NCBI GenBank assembly: GCA_014529385.2
Contig: CM043969.1
Coordinates: 29,094,946 to 29,158,945 of the forward strand
Reading direction: 5' to 3'
Length of the DNA stretch: 64,000 nt
DNA from: Adiantum capillus-veneris
Taxonomy: Eukaryota > Streptophyta > Polypodiopsida > Polypodiales > Pteridaceae
A program made the position numbers and the translations under genes. This document shows positions 54,602 to 64,000 of the stretch, piece after piece. The notes under the pieces are model-generated. The model saw only the letters and a program-made list of their open reading frames with translations, made no database searches and was not told the origin of the DNA. The number at the start of each line of letters is the position of its first letter. Position 1 is the stretch's first letter.

Positions 54602-56569
54602 CAGTCTGACCGGGCGTCGTGCATGTCGGGCCAAAGTGATTCGAATCCTCTGATTTTGCCTCCGTTGATGTTGTGTAGTCCTCTGCAATCGTGGGCGTCT
54701 AGATCTCCCCAACTCAGTCGCTCGGTCAATCAGTGTGCCTCTGGTGTGAGGCGACAAGATTTGCTGTGGTAGTAGCTCCTCGAGGTGTCCAGTGTCTGCT
54801 CTAAAGAAGTCTGTGATGTGTCTTTGAGATTGGCTGGCCTCTCCTCTCATCAGGCTCTCTCTGTGTCTGCGCAGCTTGAGCAGAAACAAACCCATGCATC
54901 TTTGATCCTTGTGCCTCATGACTTTGGAGAGTGGTCCAAAGCCCTCTCTGAACAAGCAGTGGAAGCGGCCTTGTATCTTGTAGTAGACGGGGCAGTGGCA
55001 TGTGTAGTGTAACTCTGTCTCAGGCTCCATGTCACATAGGGGGCATGTCCTTGCCTCTGTTGGTATTCCGCTGTATCTCCTAGTCTCGATCCGCAGGTGG
55101 TGTAAAGATGTGCGTATCTATCCAATAGCACACCGTATCCCATGAGACAAGTGGGTGTCCATGTATCTGGGCCTCGTCACAAAACTGTCTGCCGTAAGCT
55201 GGAGAAGATGCTCTCTGTAGAAAGCCATCTTCGTGCCCAGCTCCTGTGCTGGCTGTATTCATGTCCTCTTGGTGTCTAGCTGAGTCTGGTCCTGGTGGAT
55301 GAGCCTGGTGATCTCGGACTGTGTAAGAGTCAGAGAGGGTGCATACAGTGAGTACTGGAAGGGGGGCAATCTATCTATACTGAACCCATGCGCCTGGAAC
55401 CATGATGTCATCTCCCCATGCCAACATGCTGCATCTCCCTGCACGGCTAACTGTCGAGAGGACTCAAGTGCAAGGCGGGCGTATCTGTCTCTGGGAAGTT
55501 CCCACATGCGGTGTATGAAGGAGACAGATCAGGTGAGCGCCTCAACCACTAGTGGGGGGGCAGCTAGCTATGGTCGGATAATGTCACGTGGTATTGAAGC
55601 CTTGGCTCTAATGAGCCGCGAGATCATAGAGACCAGAGGCTTCTCCATGTCCCCCCATCCATCAGTGCGACCTATCCTCCCGTGATGATCCAATGAAGGC
55701 CCCCATATCAGCTCCATAGAGCAATGCAGAAGCCACCAAAGTGTCAAAAGAGCCAAAGCTTCGTCCGAGGCTCCTGAAACTGAACCTGTGAACACATCCT
55801 CTCCAATCTACCCAATGCCGAATGGGCTCTAGTCAATCTAGTCTCTGCTGCTCTCCTCAATGAAAACTCTGGTCCACTATAAACCACTCCAAGGTAAGTG
55901 TAAGCATCTGTATATTCCACTGTCTCCTGGCCGTATGTGAATACGGGCACTGACCTCCTGATCCATTGTGGGGTGGTATTAAATACCATGACCTTGGTTT
56001 TACCAAGGTTGACAGAGAAACCACTTGCATGGGCAAACCTATGCAAAGCATCCAAGTGAAGTTGCATCCCCTCCGGAGAGTCGGAGATTAACACAATATT
56101 TTCAGCATATAACAATAGCAAAATCCATGTCCGTGCCAGCGGTGCACCTCTATCACCATCTCTCTCAATGTAGTCAGAAACCTCATCCACATACATACCA
56201 AATAGAGTAGGAGAGAGCGGGCAGCCTTGCTTCACCCCAATAGTGGAGTGAACCGATGTAGATAGACCCTCTGAGGTGCGTACATGCCTACTACCGATCT
56301 GTACAATGCCATGATCCCCCAAATGCGCTCTGTGGGTACTCCCATCTCTTGTAATCTCCGCATCAATCTAGCTCTGGGTACTGTGTCAAATGCTTTGCGG
56401 AAGTCCTCAAAGCTACAATAGATTTGTCTCCCATGGGATCTGCCCTCCTCGATGATGGCCCTGAGTGTCAAGATATGGTCAAGAGTAGAAAAACCTCTCT
56501 TGAACCCTGCTTGCTCAGCTGCACGCATTCCCTCCCTCTCTGCCCATCTACTCAGCTGCTGCTGCTGCG
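54602..56569 (-). pseudogene. RTE-like LINE-3 (5'-truncated)
   Basis: Minus strand from about 56569 (QLSRWAEREGM). RT includes GFKRGFSTLDHILTLRAII, VKQGCPLSPTLFGMYVDEVS and LLLYAENIVLI: the catalytic Asp-Asp of YADD is Glu-Asn, so the enzyme is dead. It continues with SVPVFTYGQETVEYTDAYT, the LELPRDRYARLALESSRQL region (54-55 kb) and a His/Cys cluster near HYTCHCPVYY. Homology to LINE-4 stops at about 54602, so the 3' UTR is missing. Frame changes near 55500 and 56290. Confidence 0.85.
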
Positions 56570-56802
56570 AGAGAGAGAAATGAAATGTTATATTAACGTC
56601 TTCAAACAAAATGACCTATGAGACCAAACTGTTACAAAATTGTGAATCTGATACCATGTCTGGGTACAAAAAGACTAGAACAAAAATACTACTACTACTA
56701 GAATCCATCCTCATCTGCACTCTGGATGTCGAGAGAGTATGGCTTGAATGCTCTGCTGTAGTCTCCATCGATGCTGTATAGCCCCTCTCCTCAATCGTGG
56801 CC
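56570..56802 (-). repeat. RTE-like LINE 3' tail copy (first)
   Basis: Minus strand 3' UTR ending in CATTTCATTTCTCTCTCTC, matching the end of LINE-4 (62560-62656). It includes the GACGTTAATATAACATTTC block. Confidence 0.75.
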
Positions 56803-56970
56803 AAATGAAATGAAATGTTATATTAAACGTCTTCAAAAGGCCACCTATGAGACCAAATTGATACAATCCTTGTGGATCTAATCCAATGTCTGGGTACAAA
56901 AATAAAATGAAGTAAAGTGAGAGACTAAAACTAAAACTAAAAGATTCAAATGTCAGCCTGAAAATCATCA
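56803..56970 (-). repeat. RTE-like LINE 3' tail copy (second)
   Basis: Same 3' UTR block again (TATAACATTTCATTTCATTTGG on the minus strand), placed head to tail behind the first. Right boundary approximate. Confidence 0.7.
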
Positions 56971-57040
56971 TCATCCATGCCCGAGGATGCCTGGCATCGG
57001 GCGTTGTCTGAGAAAGTATTGCATTGGTCGCTGAAGAGCT

Positions 57041-57208
57041 TCATCAGTACATGCAGGTCCTGCGAATCGTCTCACAAAGGTCATAGGATCTATAGATTGA
57101 CATTGGCTCTGAAAATAGGTTTAGTATGTTCACGTGGCACTCAGAGCGAGTGTGGACTTGACAATGGAACATAATGAGGAACTTTCATTAGATCTGATTT
57201 TGTCTCCA
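57041..57208 (+). repeat. Direct repeat, copy 1
   Basis: Starts TCATCAGTACATGCAGGTCC and matches 57460-57621 with small differences. Confidence 0.85.
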
Positions 57209-57459
57209 ATGATGACTCGACCACTTGTAAAAATCATATCCAGTGCCACTCTTTGTAGAAGCAGTTCCAGGGCTGAAATGGAAAAGAGCTACCTTCCGCA
57301 TTTGGTGCTGACAATAGACCTTGAAATTGTTGATGCAAGGGGCTGATTTGGTTGCCTTTGTAGAGGGTAGGGTAGATGGTTATGTGTCTGCCAAAATTGT
57401 TGCCCTGTGAAAACATTCATGCAAGGAGGGATACAGGTTGACAAACCAATCTTACAGGC

Positions 57460-57621
57460 TCATCAGTACATGCAGGTCCTGCGAATCGTCTCACAAAGGT
57501 CATAGGATCTATAGATTGACAATGGTTCTGAAAGTAGGTTTAGTATGTCTGGCACACAGAGCGAGTGTGCACTTGACGATGGAACATAATGAGGGAATTG
57601 ATTAGATCTAATTTTGTCTCC
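57460..57621 (+). repeat. Direct repeat, copy 2
   Basis: Second copy, about 419 bp after the first. The first copy has a few extra bases (for example TCACG in the middle). Confidence 0.85.
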
Positions 57622-58280
57622 CAGATTTTTTTCGAGCTAATATATGCATTAATATGGTCATTCTAATCTTTTCTTCCAGTATTGTACTAGTACTTATCTA
57701 GAGTAGTAGGTACTAGCCATTGCCTTTGAACCACGATCATATATTTGTGCTCTCTTAAGTTTGCTTTTGGAAGTGCCGAGAAGCAAATTGGAAGAAGACA
57801 CTTTTGGAAAACATGAGACGAGGATCCATGGGAGGCTAAAAAAATAGTTTAGTAGCAAGCATGGGGTGCACAAGACTAATTTTAAACGGACTTCTGAAAT
57901 CGGATGGAAAAACATAGGTTCATGAAGAGTTGTCTACTTGTAAATAGATATATGTTTTGAAAATGAGTTTCAAGAAAGAGAGAGGCGTTTTCTTGTAATA
58001 ATTTTATGATCAAGTTGTGATACTACATATTTTTGCCAAGACAGCTCAATTTGAAGCTAGCCTAAGCAATGGCTGCTTGGTAATTCATAACCTTAAATGG
58101 GCTGGAAAAAGTTGGTTTTAGCATAATTGACTTGTAATTAGCTTGTAAACGTATAATAGGAAACATTATTCGTGAAAGGAAATTCTGAAGCAGCTGTAAA
58201 GTACCTTGAGTTTTAGTTTGTAAGATCTCTACAGCAATTTTGTAATAGCTGAAGCATTAAATGAGTTTTGATCTCCTCAG

Positions 58281-58422
58281 ATTCTCAGGGCAGACTTACC
58301 TCAACAAGTGTCAGCCGAGTGATTTTAGGTTTGCCATCACTGAGGCAATGCTTGCAGATCATGGTTTTGAAGAGAAGAGTACTACTACTAGTGGTGGTGA
58401 GCTCCAACCAGACTTTACAAAG
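58281..58422 (+). CDS. ATX3/4/5-like: ATX-like exon 3
   Basis: 142 bp after acceptor CTCCTCAG; its first base completes the Lys codon of exon 2. Encodes FSGQTYLNKCQPSDFRFAIT and then EAMLADHGFEEK, the conserved helix between PWWP and PHD in ATX3-5. Ends PDFTK at donor GTTTGT. Confidence 0.85.
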
Positions 58423-58519
58423 GTTTGTATGAATTGTAAAAACGCTTCCCTTCTACTGTTCATATTAATGTCATGGACTTAGGTGGGAGTTCTAGACTTA
58501 GATTATGGTTTGTTAACAG

Positions 58520-58651
58520 GTTCCCTCTAATGAGAATGGGAAGATGAAGAACTGTCGCAGTTGTGAGGCACCTATCTCCTTAAAGAGGAACAATTTAAAG
58601 CATAGAAGCAGTCAACTGGATGTCCTTGCTCTCTGCAAATATTGCCTTAAG
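58520..58651 (+). CDS. ATX3/4/5-like: ATX-like exon 4: first cysteine pairs
   Basis: 132 bp, phase 0. Encodes KNCRSCEAPISLKR and LALCKYCLK, two CxxC pairs that begin the zinc-binding region before the PHD. Confidence 0.85.
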
Positions 58652-58759
58652 GTTCCTGTTTGAATATTAACCCGATCATGCTTGTATGGAATTTTCATTT
58701 TCCTAAAAAAGATTAGCTGTCATAATAATTCGTCTTTTTGCTGGAAATTTTCCTGACAG

Positions 58760-58828
58760 CTATATAAGTCGAGGCAGTATTGTGGGGTATGCAAAAGGGT
58801 ATGGCATCCAACAGATAAGGGTGATTGG
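58760..58828 (+). CDS. ATX3/4/5-like: ATX-like exon 5: PHD finger, first half
   Basis: 69 bp, 23 codons: LYKSRQYCGVCKRVWHPTDK plus GDW. Acceptor CTGACAG and donor GTATGT. Confidence 0.88.
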
Positions 58829-58937
58829 GTATGTTTCCTTTTTGAGAACTTTCTCATTTTGTTGTCAATAACAGTTACAAAGTTTGAACTTTATTACACA
58901 GTGTATGTGAATTCTAACAGGTTATTTTGGTCTTCAG

Positions 58938-59006
58938 GCGCAATGTGATAACTGCAGAATCTGGATACATGCTGAATGTGACAAAATTAGCAGCAAGCGT
59001 CTCAAG
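58938..59006 (+). CDS. ATX3/4/5-like: ATX-like exon 6: PHD finger, second half
   Basis: 69 bp, 23 codons: AQCDNCRIWIHAECDKISSK plus RLK. Acceptor TCTTCAG and donor GTAAGT. The next exon (YYCP-type block) was not found before 64,000. Confidence 0.88.
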
Positions 59007-59083
59007 GTAAGTTGAACGTCTTCTTTATTGCTTTCAATTCAGGAGGGTTTTGTTCCCTCTTTATCCTCTTTAAGAGGCTAGGT

Positions 59084-59422
59084 TCACTCTTCATCAGTTC
59101 TTACTAATGGTTGTATCCAGAAATCCCTTCTAGACAGTAGTTTCTCAGCCTTGCACCCTGGTTTTATCAGTTTCTGCCTTGAGCCCACCACTCGAATAGG
59201 TTGCCAATGAGCATCTAGACGCTGATCAAGACATACCTTACCCTGAAATGTAAGTCTCTGGTGCTGGCCAGTCTCTGCAATGCCAAAAACTAGAGTCCCA
59301 TGCTGAGCAACAAATAGCTGTCCAGAGAAAGGGTGAAAGACAATGCTGATGAGGGGGCAGAAAAGCTCATCCCTCAAGGAAGTAACGATCACCCTGATAA
59401 AAACCCTAAATTTATGCTTCAA
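59084..59422 (-). other. Unrecognised 112-codon open frame
   Basis: Contains HPFSGQLFVAQHGTLVFGIA and HWQPIRVVGSRQKL. It might belong to the old antisense L1 next to it. No firm family. Confidence 0.25.
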
Positions 59423-59469
59423 TTCTTCGTCGTGACCATTTCATGGAAGCTTCAAAACTTTGCTAGTCA

Positions 59470-59960
59470 AGGCCAAGTGATTATTTGAAGAGAGGTAACC
59501 CTAATTGGTGGCCTCACAGCCTCGAACATGCAGTAGAAACGGCACGAGACTAGCCACTAGCTGCCCTGACTATCATGCCCACTCAAGAGCCTCATAAAAG
59601 GTGAAAATGTCGTCTAAAATGATCGATCCTGCACGAAACCTTTGGCAAAAACGGTCTCAAATGCGCACTAAACTTGCGGGCCAAGATCTTAGACAAGGAA
59701 GACATGAGAGTGATCCGCCTCCATTATTGGAGGGAAGATGCATCTTTAGCTTTCGGTATAAGAGAAATGAGCCCAAATGACACAATGGGAGGCATCTCTC
59801 CTGCATCAAAATTTTTTGCAGACCAAAGAGCATGACTCGACTGAGCACATCCCAAAATGGCAAGAAAAGTGTTGTGAGTCAGAGCTCAAAATAATCTGAT
59901 GCTATGCCAAGGACCTCATCAGGCGTGTGCAACATGTCTGTCAAATCGCGCAATAGGGCG
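59470..59960 (-). pseudogene. Decayed L1 RT remnant, antisense
   Basis: Minus-strand pieces in changing frames: GLISLIPKAKDASSLQ, a stop, WRRITLMSSLSKILARKF, and DDIFTFYEALEWA. These match the L1 RT pattern LIPK...QWRPI...YKILA...EA..WA. Many stops and frameshifts. Confidence 0.6.
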
Positions 59961-60072
59961 CTTCATAAAATGTGCAAAGAAATTCTTATCATCCTATCAG
60001 CCTTGGATATCCATGGCGATACCGAAGCATGATAAGAGAACTTAGATTTCCCCGTCTGGATGTGGCTGAGGG

Positions 60073-60074
<2 letters not shown>

Positions 60075-60114
<40 letters not shown>
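60075..60114 (+). repeat. (TC)n microsatellite
   Basis: About 20 TC units. Confidence 0.9.
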
Positions 60115-60117
<3 letters not shown>

Positions 60118-60152
60118 AAGGTCTCTTGGGATAGTTTCCTACTACATTAAAA

Positions 60153-60173
60153 TTCTCTTCTTCTTCTTCTTCT

Positions 60174-60234
<61 letters not shown>
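60153..60234 (+). repeat. (TTC)n then (TC)n compound microsatellite
   Basis: A TTC run followed by a TC run that leads directly into LINE-4. It is the likely target of that insertion. Confidence 0.9.
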
Positions 60235-60236
<2 letters not shown>

Positions 60237-62656
60237 GTTATGTTTAACTGTGCGATGTGTGAGGGCTTGCCTGATACTTGGAGCCTATCTACTATTGTAC
60301 CTATCTTCAAGTCAGGAGACCCTATGGAGCCTGGGAATTATTGCACTATCATGATCGGACACACATTGGCACGGTTGTACGCATCCATTCTTGAGCAGCA
60401 GTTGAGTAGATGGGCAGTGAGGGAAGGGATACGCGCAGCCGGGTAGGTAGGATTCAGGAGAGGTTTTTCTACTCTTGACCATATCTTGACACTCAGAGCC
60501 ATCATTGAGGAGGGCAAATCACATGGGAGACGGATCTATTGCAGCTTTGTGGACTTCCGCAATGCATTTGACACCGTACCCAGAGCTAGATTGATGCGCA
60601 GATTACAGGAGATGGGAGTACCCACAAAGCTCATTTGGGGGGTCATGGCACTGTACAGGTCAGTAGTGGGGCATGTACGCACCTCAGAGGGCCTATCTAC
60701 AGCGGTTCATTCCACTATTGGGGTGAAGCAGGGTTCCCCGCTCTCTCCTACTCTGTTTGGTATGTATGTGGATGAGGTTTCTGACTACATTGAGAGAGAT
60801 GGTGATAGAGGTGCACAACTGGCAGGAGCATGGATCCCACTATTGTTATATGCTGATGATATTGTGTTGATCTCCGACTCTCCAGAGGGGATGCAACGTC
60901 ACTTGGATGCTTTGCATAGCTTTGCCCATGAAAGTGGTTTGTCTGTCAACCTTGGTAAAACCCCAAGGTCATGGTATTTAATACGACCCCACAGTGGATC
61001 AGGAGGTCAGCACCGCATTCACATACGGCCAGGAGACAGTGGAGTATACAGATGCTTACACCTACCTTGGAGTGGTTTTTAGTGGACCAGCATTTTCATT
61101 GAGAAGAGCAGCAGAGACTAGATTGACCAGAGCCCACGCAGCATTGGGTAGATTGGAGAGGATGTGTTCACATGTTCAGTTTCAGGAGCCTCGGACAAAG
61201 CTCTGGCTCTTTGACACCCTGGCGGCTTCTGCATTGCTCTATGGAGCTGAGATTTGGGGACCTTCATTGGACCATCATGGGAGGACAAGTCGCACTGATG
61301 GATGGGGGGACATGGAGAAGCCACTAGTCTCTATGATCTCACGGTTCATTAGAGCCAAGGCTTCAATACCACGTGCCATTATACGAGCAGAGGTAGCTAC
61401 CCCCCCACTAGTGGTTGAGGTGCTCACTAGATCTGTCTCCTTCATACACCGCATCTGGGAACTTCCCAGAAACAGATATGCCCGCCTTGCACTTGAATCC
61501 TCTCGACAGTTAGCCATGCAGGGAGATACAGCATGCTGGTATGGGGAGATGACATCATGGTTTCAAGCGCATGGGTTCAGCATAGACAGACTACCCCCCT
61601 TCTAGTACTCACTGGATGCACCCTCTCTGACTCTCACACAGTCCGAGATTACCAGGCTCATCCGCCAGGACCTGACTCAGCTAGACATCAGGAGGACATG
61701 GATACAGCCAGCACAGGAGCTGGGCACGAAGATGGCTTTCTACAGAGAGCATCTTCTCTAGCTTACGGAGGACGGTTTTCTGACGAGACCTAGATACATG
61801 GACACCCACTTGTCTCATGGGATACGATGTGCTATTGGCCAGATACGCACATCTTCACACCAGCTGCGGATCGAGACTGGGAGATACAGTAGAGTACCAG
61901 CAGAGGCCAAGACATGCCTCCTATGTGACCTGGAGCCTGAGACAGAGTTGCACTACACATGCCATTGCCCCGTCTACTACGAGATACGTGGCCGCTTCCA
62001 CTGCTTGTTCAGAGAGGGCTTTGGACCACTCTCCAGAGTCATGTGGTACGAGGATCAAAGATGCTTGGGTTTGTTTTTGCCCGAGCTGCGCAGACACAGA
62101 GAGAGCCTGATGAGAGGAGAGGCCAGCCAGTCTCAGAGACGGATCACAGACTTCTTTAGAGCAGACACTGGTCACCCGGAGGAGCAACTACCACAGGAGA
62201 GCTCGCCGCCTCACACTGGAGGCACATTGATCGACCAAGCGACCGAGCTAGGGAGATCCAGACCCCCACGACTGCGGAGGACTACACAGCATCGACGGAG
62301 GTTGCATCAGAGGATTCGGATCACTTTGGCTCACTTTGGCTCAACATGCACGACGCCCGGTCAGGCTACTGACCATGGAGGAGATTGATGAGATCCGCCA
62401 GCGACCAATGCTGGATCTTTTGTGATCTGTGATTTAGCTATCCCACCTAGTTGGATCTTTTGTGGTCTGTGATTTAGCTATCCCACCTATCTGCTTAGCT
62501 CACACCTAGTTGTTTCAGATTCCATAGCATTTTATTCTGTCATTTTTGTTACTCTGACTTTGTATCAGATCCACCACATTGTAACTTTCTGGTCTCATAG
62601 GTCATTCTGGCCTTCTGAAGACGTTAATATAACATTCATTTCATTTCATTTTCATT
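60235..62656 (+). mobile_element. RTE-like LINE-4, 5'-truncated with complete 3' end
   Basis: Starts at CAGTTATGTTTAACTG inside the RT and runs through a complete 3' UTR to a CATTTCATTTTCATT tail. TCTCTCTCTG is found on both sides (60225-60234 and 62657-62666), a possible 10-bp target duplication within the microsatellite. Confidence 0.85.
60240..62388 (+). pseudogene. LINE-4 reverse transcriptase and C-terminal region
   Basis: RT: CEGLPDTWSLSTIVPIFKSG, GFRRGFSTLDHILTLRAII, VKQGSPLSPTLFGMYVDEVS and intact LLLYADDIVLISDS. Two extra C near 60962 shift the frame to FTYGQETVEYTDAYTYLGVV. Three TAG codons occur, at 60444, 61603 and 61759, where aligned copies have Gln. The C-terminal part has CLLCDLEPETELHYTCHCPV, a zinc-binding-like cluster. 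It ends at 62388. Confidence 0.85.
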
Positions 62657-62666
62657 TCTCTCTCTG

Positions 62667-63100
62667 AAAAGGAGCACAACGTTGCATCCTAGCTGCCTGT
62701 CTGCAAGCCCGAGTTAACGCAGCAATGCATGTAGCTAAATGAGGCGTCTAGCGGTGGTCATGGAATGATAGCTAGTGGAAGAGCATTTCATCATGAGGTA
62801 ACGGTCGGTGTAGCTGTCTTAGAATAAAAGAGCGAGCTGTTGTATACCAGGAACCATAGTAGCCTTGAAAGCAGCGCAATGAGCTAGTCACTGTAGACTC
62901 TGACGATTCTCGCATGGTGCAAGGGATCCAAGATGTATGCTCCATCAACATGACAATCGGCAAACAACAACTGCCCTTTGAACGTAGCCATTGGATGGTT
63001 CCCTTACTCTGTGTGCAAGCTGCTCTATAGCAAGGCAGGAAGGCAATCTACCCATGTTTGAATGGCCTACAAAGTATGATAAATGACTAAATCAATAACA
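62667..63100. other. Unassigned DNA
   Basis: No supported gene. Possibly decayed antisense L1. Confidence 0.35.
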
Positions 63101-63790
63101 GATTTCTCTATCCATGTCTCAATGCCAGTAAAAGGGAGAGAGAAAGACAACATGGGACTCTGAATGCTAACCATAAGATTGTGTCTTCTGCACGCAGTGG
63201 TGTGGGGTATATCTTTTCTTTGGCTTTGTGTTGTGTTTTAATTGGTTGCTTGTTTGTTGCCTCTTTTTGTTTATGACTGGGGTGAAGGTCCTCTTCTCTC
63301 TGCCAAGTTCTCCTAAAATTTGGTCTCCATGGAGTTGGTTTCAATTTGCGGTATTGATTTCCTGGTCAAGATGAGCTGGATGTTGTAGCCTTCAGCAGGG
63401 CCCTTGAGCAAGTGGGCCGATTTCTTCAACATCTGAGAATTCCTCCTGGGTTGTTCAAGCTCAGAGATATTGGTGCTTCCCTCTTGGAGATCGGTTGGGA
63501 GGTTCTTGGTGTCTCCCTGTAGCTTCTTAGCTCCCATCCTCATTCTCTGCCACTCTCTCCTCCTTGGGTAGCCATTGGCTTTGGCCAGATTGTGCATTGG
63601 TGTTTCTTCAGAGAAGCTTTCACCGATTACTTTTGTCATTCCTGCCCTTGGAGATCATTGAGTAGGGTGTGTTCTTGGTGGCCATGTTGGGAGACTCCAT
63701 CTGAACCTGATAGTAGTCACCTCCCAAGATGTCGACATTAATAATATTGCCTGCATTCTAAGATGTCAACATGAATGAACTCGTCCACCT
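63101..63790 (-). pseudogene. Decayed L1 ORF1 remnant, antisense
   Basis: Minus strand near 63730-63670: ILGGDYYQVQMESPNMATK, alignable with VQILGRGYYQTEFETSEMA of the L1 at 34-35 kb. Downstream frames (63639-63313, 63344-63108) are charged and Ser/Gln/Lys-rich. Likely the ORF1 part of the L1 whose RT remnant is at 59.5-59.9 kb, later split by LINE-4. Confidence 0.5.
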
Positions 63791-64000
63791 CCTAAGATGG
63801 GCTGGAGGCGTAGAGGCAGTTAACCTCAGCTGCAGAAAAAGTGAAAGAGAGTAAGGTATCTTCTTTACATATTCAGCTATTCATGGTAGTTTCTCAGTAG
63901 CACCACTTATACGTAGCTGTCTGCTCATTTGCTACATGTCAAAGTGAACCGAAACTTTGTTAAAGAGCTTGTCTTGTGTAAACCATGAATCAAATGTTTA

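Larger units (their letters stand above)
19301..58280 (+). other. Giant intron 2 (38,980 bp) of the ATX-like gene
   Basis: Bounded by donor GTAAGC and acceptor CTCCTCAG. The exon phases on both sides fit: two bases from exon 2 plus the first base of exon 3 make a Lys codon. Host-derived intron sequence seems limited to 19301-19429 on the left and about 56970-58280 on the right. The rest is mobile elements nested up to three deep, on both strands. Confidence 0.8.
56971..58280 (+). other. Right-hand part of intron 2, host-like DNA with a direct duplication
   Basis: No recognised coding sequence. It contains a direct repeat of about 165 bp and AT-rich DNA up to the acceptor of exon 3. Confidence 0.5.
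17153..59006 (+). other. ATX3/4/5-like: ATX3/4/5-like histone-lysine methyltransferase gene (exons 1-6; 3' part outside window)
   Basis: Six exons can be placed: 17153-19150, 19245-19300, 58281-58422, 58520-58651, 58760-58828 and 58938-59006. All junctions are GT-AG and keep one reading frame. The order PWWP domain, MLADHGF motif, then a cysteine-rich PHD with WHPTDKGDW and IWIHAECDKI matches plant trithorax-like proteins of the ATX3/4/5 group. In flowering plants these proteins methylate histone H3 Lys4 in the nucleus. The next expected parts (extended PHD, SET and post-SET) are not visible before 64,000 and probably lie downstream, past another transposon-filled intron. Intron sizes are 94, 38980, 97, 108 and 109 bp. 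The second is filled with nested mobile elements. Confidence 0.85.

Noticed and set aside
1-64000. CRISPR arrays, bacterial operons, rRNA genes
   Set aside because: No regularly spaced repeats, rRNA motifs or prokaryotic gene organisation. Plant splice sites and retroelements dominate.

Overview
The window is nuclear DNA of a land plant with a repeat-rich genome. The only clearly conserved host gene is a plant-type trithorax-like histone methyltransferase of the ATX3/4/5 group. Its exons are separated by plant-style GT-AG introns, one about 39 kb long. The rest is almost entirely Ty3/gypsy-type LTR retrotransposons, RTE-like and L1-like LINEs, a hAT-type MITE, a SINE-like tRNA-derived repeat and decayed gene fragments. 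The huge intron and the retroelement lineages suggest a non-flowering vascular plant, perhaps a homosporous fern. This is inference; no sequence here fixes the species.

Layout. 1-10 kb: two gag-protease internal regions of LTR retrotransposons with no reverse transcriptase, on either side of a putative 990-bp LTR. 10-16.5 kb: mostly non-coding DNA with a SINE-like unit, a nucleolin-like RRM/RGG gene fragment with recognisable introns (minus strand), a Copia-like gag remnant (minus strand) and a long TC microsatellite. 17.15-19.30 kb: exons 1 and 2 of the ATX-like gene (PWWP domain). 19.30-58.28 kb: intron 2, a stack of nested elements. 58.28-59.01 kb: exons 3-6 (cysteine-rich/PHD region). The SET-domain part must lie beyond base 64,000. 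59.0-64 kb: the next intron, with a decayed antisense L1 split by an RTE-like LINE.

Inside intron 2 two minus-strand RTE-like LINE copies were hit by later elements. LINE-1 (19.43-30.68 kb) holds an 8.7-kb chromovirus (20416-29127, TSD TCATC) and a 217-bp hAT MITE (19926-20142, TSD CTCTCTGC). LINE-2 (30.70-43.70 kb) holds a 10.7-kb LTR element (31299-41981, TSD GGGCG), which itself carries a 6.4-kb L1 LINE (33525-39909) whose 5' part is inverted. Beyond LINE-2 lie a gag-protease-only LTR element (43.70-48.72 kb, minus), a chimeric chromovirus with two integrase cores (49.2-54.6 kb, plus) and further RTE-like copies (54.6-56.97 kb).

None of the mobile elements looks fully competent. Nearly all carry frameshifts, and many of the nonsense codons are TAG at positions where relatives have Gln. 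The host gene survives because its exons and splice signals are intact on both sides of the 39-kb intron.
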